Part shown: piece by piece, positions 21,200-32,130 of the stretch | Position numbering within the stretch: position 1 is the first letter of the stretch | Layout: the number at the start of each line of letters is the position of its first letter | Assembly (NCBI RefSeq): GCF_030272615.1 | Contig: NC_081412.1 | Location: forward strand, 543,140,335 to 543,202,334 | Direction: 5' to 3' | DNA from: Cryptomeria japonica | Taxonomy: Eukaryota; Streptophyta; Pinopsida; Cupressales; Cupressaceae | Length of the DNA: 62,000 nucleotides | The notes under the pieces: model-generated | What the model saw: the letters and a program-made list of their open reading frames with translations, nothing else | Told to the model about the DNA's origin: nothing | The model's database searches: none | Made by a program: the position numbers and the translations under genes

Positions 21200-22960
21200 T
21201 CTATGTAGTTTATTTTTGCTTCAATCTCTCTTAGCTTCAAATTGTTATGCAAAATCCTTGTACTGACTCTTCATATAGGGATTTGACAGATTAAAAGCAT
21301 TTACTCAACTGAAATCTTTCTATGATTTGCCTCGTGTGAACACCAATCTACCCATTCTTTGCATTTAATAATGGTGGGTTGATCCATTTGTAATAAGATT
21401 CTACAACGGCTAATCGGTATAACCTTTTCTGATAATTCAATCATTTGGCACCACTCATCGTTCAATCTGCATAGGTCTCACCGATCATTTTTCCTCCTAG
21501 ATAGGTTCTACTTTCACCTTTATATCACATTGTCATAGGTCATTTCGATGTACCCTCCTTTATTCCTCTGTGGCATTCTGCCCATCAGGTTTCCGCACAA
21601 CTCCAAATATGTTCCTTCAATAGTGAAAAGTTGTTTTGATGAATCATCCTTACTAGTTTGTATCTCATTCGTTACATCGGGTCACTTTATTGAGTATCGG
21701 GACAACTTATTTTATGTTTCATTGATGGCCTGATGACATTTACTTCACACTTGTGCTTCCTTTTTACTTCTCTGATCTATCAGCATATGATTTCCTGATG
21801 AAACCTCCCTCTTGGTCATCGTGTTTCAAAGCTTATTGGGTGTCAGGACAACCCTCCTGTGTTTCTCCATTGACCCGTTGACATCGGGCTCTAGCCTATT
21901 TGTTTTCATATCCATCGACTTATGCTCCCTCGATGATTTTTCTTGCCTGATAACCGCTTCAGATTCCTCATCAGGTATCGGCGTAGCGGAAAATGTCTTC
22001 CTCCAAAGGGCTGATGTCATCCCGATGACTTTACCTTGTCACTCTTTTAGTCACTTACTTTGGTGTAGGCTATCTAGATGAAACCTCATTTCCATCCATC
22101 ATGATATCTACCCTAACGGGTATCTGGTAGCTTTTTCTTATGTTGTCCAATATCATGATGATTTAAAAACATCTGCTTTGCATTCTCCTTAGTCGGTGTA
22201 AGACATACTGATAACCTTCTCCTCTATGCTTGGCTTTGTCTTTCTTATCGGGTATCAACATAACCCAAAACTCCATTTACCGATGGTTTGAGTTATCTCG
22301 ATGGCTTAGTATTCCCACCTTTTAGTATTGCTTCAATGGATAAAGTCATGTCGATGACACCACCTTTTCCATCTAGCCCATTGGGTATTGGGGTAGCACG
22401 AAATATCATTTTTTGACAACCTGATGATATTTGTTTTCTACTTCACATTCTATTTCATCGGTGTAGGTTATACCAATTACCTCATCATCTATCGACGCAA
22501 CATTTTTCTCATGCCTCTGATAGTGAATGTTATGCTAATGAAAACCTTCTTCTAAACTTCCTTTTGGTTCTCCTTTAAAGTGATTGGTATAGGTCATGCT
22601 AATAAGTTCTCTCATTATTTATGTCAGTCAGTCTTATCGGAGTAACTTACACTGATAGTTCAAACTTAATAATTATGCAAATTAAGCTACTCTTCATATA
22701 TCACTTGCATTTGTAACCTTTTATGGAAACTTTGCATGTGCCAATAGATGACAAAGACTATCACATAGGCCCAAAGAATGCCTTATAAGGAGCCCAATGC
22801 TGTCATGCTAAAATTTCCTCATGTATATCCTACTCAATGCCAACCCTTAGCATGCCCTAGCGGTGCTTGTCCAATTCTGAAAAATAGGTCATAGTAGGGC
22901 TTTCTTAGTACTACAGCATACTTCCTACACATAAAATCTAGTAATAAATTCTCTTATATT
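21200..22960. other. Degenerate repeated region upstream of ORF X
   Basis: No coding frame. Short related words recur with no fixed period that I can measure: variants of ATCGGTGTAGG, GGGTATCGG, and CCGATGAC or CCTGATGAC. Blocks near 21980 and 22390 align loosely over about 100 bp. It reads like an old, much-mutated tandem or LTR-type sequence. Confidence 0.35.
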
Positions 22961-23029
22961 TTAAATGTACATATAAAACATCAAAGAAATAGCACATAAT
23001 ATTTTATAAAAAAGTGTGCTAACATTCCC

Positions 23030-23905
23030 AATCAAGTACCTTGACATATATACATAGGGCGTCTGTAGCCCATCCTTTGCCCACACCTCACAATCCATAT
23101 ATGGTCTCCAAATGACCCTATCTATGTCATCCAATGCCCTCTGCTAGTGCTCTAGTTTTCCCAGCTTACATTGGACAACTACACCTATATACCCATATAC
23201 ATTCCTGACCAACTAGCCTATCCCTTTCTACAAGTAGTCTTGACACTAGTATATTCTCCCAAGCCCACACCTCTAATAATGTCACCCCAGATGATAGACT
23301 AGTGTATCCCAGATATACTACCTGGTGGATCTCTCTATATAGTTGTGCCAACATGTAGCACCCCCATGTAAACCTATGTCCTTGCATCACCATATCCTCT
23401 AGAACCAATCCCCATCCAATGGCTAGTCCCTTTGACCTACAGTTGGGACACAGGAACCCACCAATGAAACCTACTAATACTGATGGCAACGGAACGTATC
23501 CAAAATCCAAAAAATCCTATCACGGGATCTCATAGCCACTAATGTCATCATCCTAAAAAATATGGCAGGGAGCCTCTGTCCCACCCTCCTCGGTCTACTC
23601 ATAGGGTAGAAAATCCCCAACCACAAGAATCCGCAGAATCTGATAACAATCCTCTGGTGTAAGTATCATCTCAGTGGTCACCAAATGAAAGGTGTTCGTA
23701 TCGTTGTGCCACCTCTCTACCAACGCTGTCATTAACCCCCAGTTAAAGATATATCAGGGCATGTCTAGTAAAGATGATAACCCACATCTCGCAATCACAT
23801 CTTTGTCAGCCTGTGACAAGTGCGGGTTAAATGTCCATGGCTTCAAGAATTGCTCCTGAGACTGTCGTTCACCAAGCTCTGCCTACAAAATCAACACATA
23901 TCCAT
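23030..23905 (-). pseudogene. Antisense PMD gene, N-terminal plant mobile domain
   Basis: The minus-strand translation from about 23905 reads QFLKPWTFNPHLSQADKD, then LMTALVERWHNDTNTFHL, TTEMILTPEDCYQIL, WGCYMLAQLYREIHQ, VTLLEVWAWENI and VIWRPYMDCEVWAKDG. These match the plant mobile domain (aminotransferase-like, MAIN/MAIL type): ALVERWxxxTxTFHL, then EMxxTxxDxxxIL, then the LYR and LQxWAWE regions. In plants PMD occurs both in silencing-related host proteins and inside Mutator-like and gypsy transposable elements. A 115-codon open stretch (23510-23166) lies within otherwise stop-broken sequence. The gene runs opposite to T1. A splice-acceptor-like TTTTGTAG precedes the domain. Confidence 0.75.
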
Positions 23906-24012
23906 CAAATCTATCAACAATAAAAAACTAATTAACTTGAAAATGCGAAGCATATCAAAAACACATTAGAAACATATCCATATCAATCAATGAATCAATC
24001 AATGCATCAAAC
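23906..24012. other. Short spacer before the 17-bp array
   Basis: AT-rich; no feature seen beyond the possible minus-strand splice-acceptor-like sequence at its left edge. Confidence 0.3.
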
Positions 24013-24535
24013 TGACCCATATCGAAATCAGACTCATATCAAAAACAAGACCCATATCGAAATTAAACCCATATCAAAATCAGATTCATAACAAAATCAA
24101 ATCCATAACAAAATTAAATCAAATCCATAACGAAATCAGACTCATAATGAAATCAAATCCATAACAAAATTAGACTCATAATGAAATCAAATCGATAACA
24201 AAATCAGACTCATAACGAAATCAAATCCATAACGAAATTAGACTCATAACGAAATCAAATCCATAACAAAATCAGACCCATAACGAAATTAGATTCATAA
24301 CGAAATCAAACCCATATCAAAATTAGGACCCATAATGAAATTAGACCCATATCGAAATCAAGACCCATATCTAAATCAAGACTCAAATCGACTCAAAGAC
24401 CCATAACAAAATCAGATTCATATCGCCAACTTGACTCATATCGAAAAGCAACTCATATCGAAATCAAATTCATATTGACAACTTGACTCATATCGAAACA
24501 AGATCCATATCAACCACAGACTCATATCGTAATCC
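24013..24535. repeat. 17-bp minisatellite array
   Basis: About 28 imperfect head-to-tail copies of a 17-bp unit such as CATAACGAAATCAAATC, often alternating with CATAACAAAATTAGACT to give a 34-bp higher-order pair. Copies at both edges drift towards CATATCGAAATC. It lies between the PMD gene and the T1 3' LTR. Confidence 0.92.
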
Positions 24536-24740
24536 AACAGCATATTAGAATCAGACATCATCATAAAACATGACTCACATCAGATCATGAACAATATCAG
24601 AACAATTGATGAACCCATATCAACATCTACGCAACCTATCCAATCCATTTGACTCACGACACATTTTTTCACAATGCTTTTTTTACCAACTTTTTACCCT
24701 ACACGCTAAATTAGGGCCCCAAAGCACTAAGCTGCCACGT

Positions 24741-25100
24741 ATGCGCTAAGATTTTCTATGCTCTATAAAACACACCTTGTGCTCCATCTTGTTATCATAC
24801 GCTAACTAACATACCTATTGTGCTACCCTATTTGCCCAATGTGCTAAATCTACTCTATGCGATAACTGATGTACCTATTGTGCTACCTTGTTTGCTCAAT
24901 GTGCTAAAGCTATCCTACATGGTAACTAGCATACCCTTTGTGCTGCTCTACATACCCTATGCATGAAAATTACACTACACACTAACCTACCCCCTGATCG
25001 TGCTACTATTTGACACTAAGACACTAAACCTACCTAGGGTTTTCTATGCGCTAACACTCCTATTGTATGCACTAGACAACCTACCCTACATGCTAAAATG
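24741..25100. repeat. 60-bp tandem repeat array
   Basis: About five to six diverged units with a 60-bp period; equivalent CTAAC or TAACT points fall at 24801, 24861, 24921 and 24981, and a further copy near 25050. Each unit holds TGTGCTAC and a second GTGCTAAA-like word. Confidence 0.85.
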
Positions 25101-25642
25101 GCAAATTTTGACCCAAAAAATAAAAAAGGTGAGAAAATTAAATGAAATTAATAAAAAACAAAGAGGGATTTTGGCCACTTACTGGTGGGCCATATGAGAG
25201 GGGTCTCCCGTATCACCTGATGCGCTCAAATCGGTGCGAGTATGGAATTGACATCGTGGTCAGAGCTCCAAATGTCACAATCACAACAAGACAAGTGTGT
25301 AAATGATTTTTCAAAATCACTTTTTACCTTTTAATAGGGTAAATCAAAGGGTTAATAAGTGGAGCACGTATTTTACTCCCACATTTTCATTATTAAACTT
25401 ATCAACATCATTTTTTCGGGAGATGAATCAGTAATGTGCATCCAACAGAGTCAATATTCTCATATCGCAATTAATTAAAAAATGATCATAAATGTGACAA
25501 TTTTTCACTAGATCCTTGATTCATCTCCCGAGGGGGCATCATCATTATCGTTCATCAAATTTACATCGGGGACATCATATCGATATTTTGGCAGCATATC
25601 CAACGATTTTCTTTGAATCAACATGTGCACACATGTCACTTC
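25101..25642 (+). other. T1 3' untranslated region up to the polypurine tract
   Basis: No gene seen. It contains the inverted repeat at 25416-25531 and ends with ACATGTGCACACATGT (a near-palindrome) shortly before the polypurine tract. Confidence 0.5.
25416..25531. repeat. 15-bp perfect inverted repeat, 86-bp loop
   Basis: TCGGGAGATGAATCA at 25416-25430 is matched by its exact reverse complement TGATTCATCTCCCGA at 25517-25531. The loop is AT-rich. The pair lies about 125-240 bp before the 3' LTR. Function unknown. Confidence 0.9.
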
Positions 25643-25656
25643 AAAGAGGGGCAAAA

Positions 25657-27138
25657 TGTAGATGTACAAATCTAACCACTTTCTTAAATAAATATTTAAT
25701 ATTTATTTTAACCCCATCCCCCTATTAATTAGATTCTATTTAATTAATTTCTTCATTTTCATCTATTTGATTAAATGAATTACTCAATTTATTTAATTAA
25801 ATTCACCTAAACCTTTTCTAGCCTTTAATTAAATAAATCACTTTATTTAATTAAATCCCCTTTCTCTCTTTCTAATTATATTTACAATTAATTAAATTTA
25901 TCCTTGCAAATAAATAAATCTAATTTATTTATTAAATCCCCCATTTGTATTTATGCAAGTTGCATCTATTTGAGTTAAAATAAAATATATATTTTTTTAT
26001 TAAAATCCTATTTTCCCTCACCCACTTGCATTTTCCTATGTCTCCCACTTGCCTCCAAAAATTCTTATAAAACCCATCTAATCTTAATCAATTAGCCTTG
26101 ATCTCTCTAATCATGCCCTTTCCCTGAGTTTGAGGAGGTCACTTCTTAAAATTGGAAGAAAGTCTTCTAAATGCATTAAAGGCTTTATTTCTTCAACAAG
26201 CTAACTTGTTGAGTTCCCCCAAATTTGGAAGGACTCTTACAAATTTTTCCCTAAAGACTTCCTAACCATTGATGGTTAACTCAACCTTCTTGCATGGTTA
26301 GATACTTCCTCTCTAACTTAACCCTCATCTAACCGAGGGGTCCAATCAAGCACTCATGGATTTGACCCTAGTTATCCTATTAACCCTTGCACAAGAGTTT
26401 ACCCCTTAGATAAAAGCGTTATCCATTGGATAACCCTAAGCTAACCTAACCTTAACCCTTACCTCCTAGGGTAACCTTCATGTCTTCTCAGGCATTTAAT
26501 GCTTCTTGCATCTCCTCTCCAAAAACCTCTTGTTAACAATTATCACCATTTTATTGGTGAGAATTGTAAACATGAATTTATTAACTTTTAATCCTAGCCC
26601 TTGTTAAGATTACTCAATCTTAACCATCCATTGCCTTATTTTCCCTATAAATAGAGCTCTCATTCCTCATTTTCCATATCTCCAAGTTTTCATGCATGTA
26701 CATTATAGCCTAATTTACTAATCATTTTAGCCTTTCTTTGTTAGAATATCATCATAGCATTTAGAAGCATTTTCATATCATAGAATATTCATGCTAGGCT
26801 AGTATATCATGTTAGGATAATTTGTTAATCCTTTATCATATCATTAGCTTCATCTAAATTTAATCATCATATTTTTAACACATCATATAGATCTTAGAAT
26901 GCATTCATGCATGTAGATCAAATATCACTCGTTCTTGGAGTTGTCATTCCTAAGTCATTTGCTCAATGATCTAAGAGCAAAAAATTGGCTTTAGGGATCC
27001 TGTGAGATACAGAACAATGGGACAACCCTTGGGAAGTCAAACTAATTCAATTAGTTCATATACTTGCACCAAGAGTCTCATTGGTATGTGGGTCTTTTGA
27101 TCTTGATTTATTCATTTTGGTCACCGCATTTTCCCGCA
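25657..27138 (+). repeat. Probable T1 3' LTR (about 1480 bp)
   Basis: A polypurine tract AAAGAGGGGCAAAA (25643-25656) is followed by TGTAGATGTACAAATC, a typical gypsy LTR start. The proposed end is CCCGCA at 27138, exactly where LINE coding sequence begins. A good TATA box lies inside at 26645-26652. The first 300 bp are full of TTTAATTAAAT-type words. Assignment to T1 rests on strand, position after integrase and the tandem-array 3' region; the 5' LTR is not in the window, so it cannot be proved here. Confidence 0.6.
26645..26652 (+). promoter_or_regulatory. TATA box of the probable T1 LTR
   Basis: CCCTATAAATAGAGCTC is a strong plant TATA context, about 990 bp into the LTR. The transcript would start roughly 30 bp downstream (inference). 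Confidence 0.6.
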
Positions 27139-27142
27139 TATA

Positions 27143-30060
27143 GATGGATCTAAAATAGGGAAGGACAATGAGATTAGGAATGAAGCCAGGAACTTTTTCA
27201 ACTCTCTTCTCTCTATGGATAGCAGGCTAGATGATCATTCTAAGAGGGCCCTCTTGGAGACCATTCCTTCCCTGATTAATAAAGATTAGAGAAATGTCCT
27301 GGTTGCCATTCCTTCTGAAGGGGAAGTTAAGAAAGCGATGTTCTCCTTTGATGGCAATAAAACCCCAAGACCTGATGGGTTCCCATTATTCTTCTTTCAA
27401 ACATATTGGAGCATTATAAAAAAGGATTTGGTTAACAGAGTGCAAGAATTTTTTGGTGCTAGGTTTATCTTAAAGGAACTCAATGCCACTTTTCTGGTTT
27501 TGATTCCCAAATGTCTAGGGGCTGACTAGATGGATCAATTCAGACCGATTAGTTTGTGTAATTCCTTCTATAATATTATATTGAAGGTGGTTATTGATAG
27601 ATTTATCATGGTTCTCCCTTCCATTATCTCACCTCAACAGATTGGCTTCATTCTTGGTAGACAAATCCTAGACTCTATCATCACCATTCATGAAAATATT
27701 CACTCGCTGGTGGAATCAAAGAAATAGGGCTTCTTGATGAAATTGGATTTGTCTATGTCCTATGATTGGGTGGACTGGGGTTTTTTGGACAAGGTGCTTA
27801 GAGATTTTGGTTTTGTGAAAATTTTATTCAGTTGGTTGGCCAACTCATTTCGACCCCTTCATTCTTTGTCATCGTGAATGAAGTTCCCTCCCCTTTCTTT
27901 AAATCTTCTAGGGGCATCAGGTAGGGGGACCCCATCTCCCCTATTCTCTTCATTATCTTGGTTGAATGTCTAGGCAAAAGTATAAAAAAACTTGTTTCTC
28001 ATGGTCTTTTGTTGGGAGTTTCTCCCTCTTCTGGATTCAAGGCCTGTTCTCACCAACTACTTGTTGATGATACCATTTTAATGGGTACTTCATCAATTAG
28101 AGAAGCAACTAACATGAAGAACCTTATCAATACTTATAGTGCGGCTTCGGGTCAATCTATTAACTAGGAGAAAAGATCTTTATTCTTCTTCAACACTCTA
28201 AAGGATAGAAAGACCAGGATGGCCCATATCCAGGGATGCTAAATTGGCCAGCCTCCTTCTGTTTACTTGGGTCTCCCATTAGGTACGAAACCTATGGATC
28301 TTTTATGGAATAATCTTGTTGATAGATTCAATAGGAAGATGGCTAGGTGGAAAGGGACCCTTCTTAGCCAAGCAGGTAAAATCCAGCTATTAAAATCTTC
28401 TCTACAAAGTCTTCCAGTTTATGCCTTATGTCTCTTCAAAATACCTGGTAAATTTGCAAATGGAATTGAGAAAATTCAGAAAGCTTTCCTATGGTCTGGG
28501 GTTTGTTGTCATTGCCTAGGATAAAGTTTACAAACCGAAGAAGGTGGGGGGGGCTTGGCCTGAGAAATATTATACCTTTGAATAAAACCCTCTTGTCCAA
28601 ACAAATATGGAGAATCTATCAGGGAACAAGTGAATTGAATGAAATTTGGTAGGCTAAATACTTACGTATGAATCCTACCATGGAATATTTTCATGCAAAA
28701 GGAATTGTGAGTCTAGGAAAAGTGTGGACCATTGGTAATTGTAGAAAGGTTAATTTCTAGGATGATTCTTGGATTGGAGGTGCTCCTGTCAATGATCATT
28801 ATATTCCTCAGGTGATCATCCAAGCCTACAAGAACAAGTTTGGTGTCAAAGCTGTTGACTATCGGAGAGATCAAAAGTGGGTGGACCTAAGCACTATTGA
28901 TCCCAACTTAAAGAATGTTAATATGAAACTCAACCAAGTTGTCATTAGTCCAAGAAGGGAGGACCACATGGTGTGGGGAGGAACCCCTTCAAGGATTTAT
29001 TCAGTCGCTTATGGTGTCCTTTTTTTTTGGATTGCTCTCAAGACTCTATCCCCTACTGGGCTAACGCTTGGTGTACAGGTTTGAATCCTAAAATAAATAT
29101 TTTTTTATGGATTCTTCTGCAAAATAAAATTCTAACCACAGATAACCTGAGAAAGAGGAGATTTTGTATCCCCAATAGATTCTACTTATGCCTTAATGAT
29201 GAAGAATCTGTGAACCATATTTTTATTCATTGTCCTTTTTTCCAACCTATCTGGTCAATTATTTTTCAACTATGGGGTTTAAATTGGGTGTTTCCTAAGG
29301 AGATTCAAGACTATTTTAGGAGCTAATCTTGCAGAACAAAACATACGACTATAAGGAAATTGTGTGAGTTTTCTTTTCCATATATCCTATGGGGTATCTG
29401 GAAAGAAAGGAATAAATTTTTTTTCAGGAATGCCATTAACTCCTCTGAAGTGGTGTGAGCTAAGATAAAACACAATCTTGTTGAGAATGTGATGGCTATT
29501 TAATCTCATTATTGCAATAGTATGGAAGAGTATGAAGTTTTAAGGAACTAGAATATCCCAACCTCTATAGACAATAATACCAACCAAATCAACAAAAGGA
29601 TGTGCTTCTGGTTTTCTCTTCCTAATGATTGGATTAAAGCTAACTTCGACGGGGCTGCTAAAGGTAACCCAGAGCTAGCTAGCTATGGTGGAGTTATCCG
29701 AAATAGTGTTGGCTTTTGAATGGGGACAGTTGCCTTCCCCTTGTGGAACCAAACTAATGACTTGGATTTATCCATGGGAGTCCTCCAAGCCATAAAATTA
29801 GTGCATCAATTGGGAGCCAAAAATATATGGCTGGAGGGGGACTCTAAAAATATAATCAATTGCCTCCTTGGTAAGCAACAACCACCGTGGATGATTAAAA
29901 ATATTATTGACATGGCCAAGGATTTTCTTGAGGGATTTGACCAATATCACATTTCTCATGATTATAGAGAGTCCAACAAGAGTGTTGATTGGGCTACCAA
30001 TGAGGTAGTATAGAGTGGGCAGATAAATATGCTCAATATGGTAGGGGTGGTCGTGGCATT
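27143..30060 (+). pseudogene. LINE ORF2: reverse transcriptase, zinc-binding domain, RNase H
   Basis: It starts in the segment before the reverse transcriptase (EIRNEARNFFNSLL). It then shows SFDGNKTPRPDGFPLFFFQ, FRPISLCNSFYNIILKVV, QIGFILGRQILDSI, the catalytic box as LLVDDTILMGTSS (near 28060) and SVYLGLPLGTKPM. The zinc-binding region at 28970-29320 has PKINIFLWILLQNKILT and ESVNHIFIHCPFFQPIW. A C-terminal RNase H at about 29630-30010 has KANFDGAAKGNPE and WLEGDSKNIINCL. Several stops and at least three frameshifts break it. No endonuclease domain is in the window. In the family this protein nicks DNA and copies LINE RNA at the nick. Confidence 0.9.
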
Positions 30061-31905
30061 ATGAAACAGTATCGTAATCAATCAAGAAGGAGGTACATCA
30101 TTCATTGCCAAAGCATCTCGTATGCTTTTTGGGTTCTTCTTTCCATTTGGAGCGGAAGCTTGAGAAATATCTATTTTCTTCTAGAGGCTTCTTCTTTGTT
30201 TCTTAAAAAAAGAAAGTTTGCAGAGAAGAGTGATATTTGCTGGAATTTACATTCTGGTAATACTGATAAGAAGACTGGGGGAAATCATAAGTTGATAAAT
30301 GGCAGGACCATCCCTAGGTTTGGACTATGCTGCAAGTGGCAAAACTGTCAGATTACATGGAAGGAATTCAAGAAAGAAGACCTGAAATCACTAGGATTTT
30401 TTAAAAAGGTTGGACTAAGGGTACCTTGACCATTGGCAGCAAGAAGGTTAAGCTTAATGAGACCATGATCATAGAGGCTACTGGTATGCCGATGGATGGG
30501 ATCAAATTCTATAGGGACCAAAAGTTGTTGGATGTTGTTGTGAAGAAATTCCCCAAGGACGAGATGGAGAAAGAAAAATAGGTCCAGGGAAGCCACACAT
30601 ACTACTCCCATAAGGTAATCAAGTTGCTCTGGTGATGGATTTTGTTTGTTATCATGGAATTCATAACCTTAGATGGTAGATATACCATATTTTATAGTTA
30701 CCATTTTGTTATTCTTAATCATTTCCGACACAAGGGGAAAATTTCCCTCCCCTACTACCTATTATGTGCCCTAAATGCTAGGATTATGGATGCTATCTCT
30801 AATCTCAAGAATAACCCTTCTTTACATGAGAGTCTTATGGTGGTCCTATATGGCCATATCAAGAACACCACTGTTCAATAGGCTATATCTAAGGAATCAA
30901 AGTCAGATGATGATTTGGGTGATTCGAATGATGAAGATGATGAAGGATATGAAACAGAGGAAGATGTCGAGATGGAACCCCATACCACCGGGTTGAGAAA
31001 GCCTAAAAGGAAAAACAGTCAAGAGGAATAGGGTAAACAGTCGACTAGTCAGAAAATAAAGGGGGAGGACGATGATAGTTAGTACGAGGAAGAAAAGGAG
31101 AGTGAAGATGACATGGAGATAGACAGTGAGGAGGTTCAAGTTATCTCAAGCTAGAAGAAGAAAGGAAAGATACTGAGAGGTGAGGAGTTGGAAGCCAATA
31201 ACCACTCACCCCTTCCTATCGTCTCTAAGGATCAGAGTAAGGGTTGGACTAGGGAGAATACCCCCAACAAGGAAATTAATGTAGCTGAGTGGAAGGAGGT
31301 GGGTCTGGAGGTGAACTTGGACCTTGTGGGAGATGAGGCTCAGGATGGCTCCACTCTGGACTTTGACGTATGTATCAAAAATGGAATGAACTAATTCAAT
31401 AAGGCCTTCTTTTGGATTCAGATAAAGATAAACAAGTCCCGAAAGCTAGAAAACTTGAAGCCTTGGAAGCTATTGGCATGGACAAATTCAGCTCTCTACC
31501 TGACTGCTTAAGTGAACTGACTAAAGCTATCACCAATGTAGAGGAAATTATAAATGCCCAATACAATAGCTTTAAAACCCTGGAAGATACAGCAGGGGCA
31601 ACTAAAAAGAAGATGGAAGTGATTGAGAAGAACCTCAAAAAGATTGGGGAGAATAGTTAGATAGTATCAAGGTCCTTATTATCAAACTCAAACAAGTCCA
31701 AGGGGATAAGGCCTTCGGGGACACTACTCAGGAGAAGGATAGAACCCCTGAAGATAAGGAAGCTGGTCCCAGAAAAAGAACAAGAGAAACTACCAAGAAG
31801 AAGCAAAACCAAAGCAGGGACATTGAAGATATCAAGAGGACTGTTGTAACAATTCTAGAGCAATTGGAGCTAGAAGCTACCAAAGTGGTAAAGAACTTCA
31901 CCTAG
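30061..31905 (+). pseudogene. Unrecognised broken ORF between LINE RNase H and LINE-like 3' end
   Basis: Plus-strand reading frames continue for 1.8 kb past the RNase H and resemble no LINE domain I know. One segment reads LTIGSKKVKLNETMIIEATG then MPMDGIKFYRDQKLLDVVV. It is followed by FITLDGRYTIFYSYHFVIL and ISLPYYLLCALNARIMDA, then a very acidic stretch (DDDLGDSNDEDDEGYETEED, near 30905-30965) and a Lys/Glu-rich coiled-coil-like tail (31412-31660). The LNE..I.EATG.P.DG.K.Y pattern recalls N-terminal regions of some element-associated plant proteins, but I cannot name the family. It may be a separate, older element or a 3' ORF of this LINE. Confidence 0.45.
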
Positions 31906-32130
31906 GCTTGGTTGTTCTTCTCTTCTTTTTCTACTATCTGCTATTTAGTTTCTTTGTGTTGTGTCTTTTCTGCTACTGGCTTTTTGTTTTTGGCCAGCTG
32001 TCCTTTCTGTGGTTGTTGTCTTTTGTTTTTCCTATGGACTCTGATGACTGTCTTTTGTATCTATGATGTAAAGGGTTTTAGGGACCCTTCAAAACCTATT
32101 TTCTCCTAATCAAAAACATTGATAAAATTA
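31906..32130 (+). other. LINE-like 3' untranslated region
   Basis: T-rich sequence followed by AAAGGGTTTTAGGGACCC, TTCAAAACC and CTCCTAATCAAAAAC, a style common at plant L1 3' ends. No true poly(A) run follows. Confidence 0.45.

Larger units (their letters stand above)
18331..22960 (-). other. Block X splitting the antisense PMD gene (insertion or long intron)
   Basis: This 4.6-kb block lies between two parts of one PMD protein (SRYLIGN near 23010 and VDTLYH..RQYG near 18300). It carries ORF X on the same strand as PMD and AT-rich flanks. I found no LTRs, terminal inverted repeats or target duplication at its ends, so the exact borders are uncertain. One alternative is an intron: near 23010 the minus strand reads TCAAG then GTACTTG, a plausible donor. 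A transposed element of unknown type is the other reading. Confidence 0.45.
27139..32130 (+). mobile_element. LINE (plant L1 type), interrupted at its left end by T1
   Basis: Non-LTR reverse transcriptase, zinc-binding region and C-terminal RNase H are recognisable on the plus strand. LINE coding sequence begins at the end of the probable T1 LTR, which fits T1 having inserted into the LINE; the 5' part would then lie left of the window. The right end has a pyrimidine-rich untranslated region and CTCCTAATCAAAAAC near 32110. No clear poly(A) tail or target duplication can be paired. Confidence 0.8.

Noticed and set aside
23990-25100. Possible CRISPR-like array
   Set aside because: The repeats are contiguous without unique spacers, and the DNA is plant nuclear; these are minisatellites.
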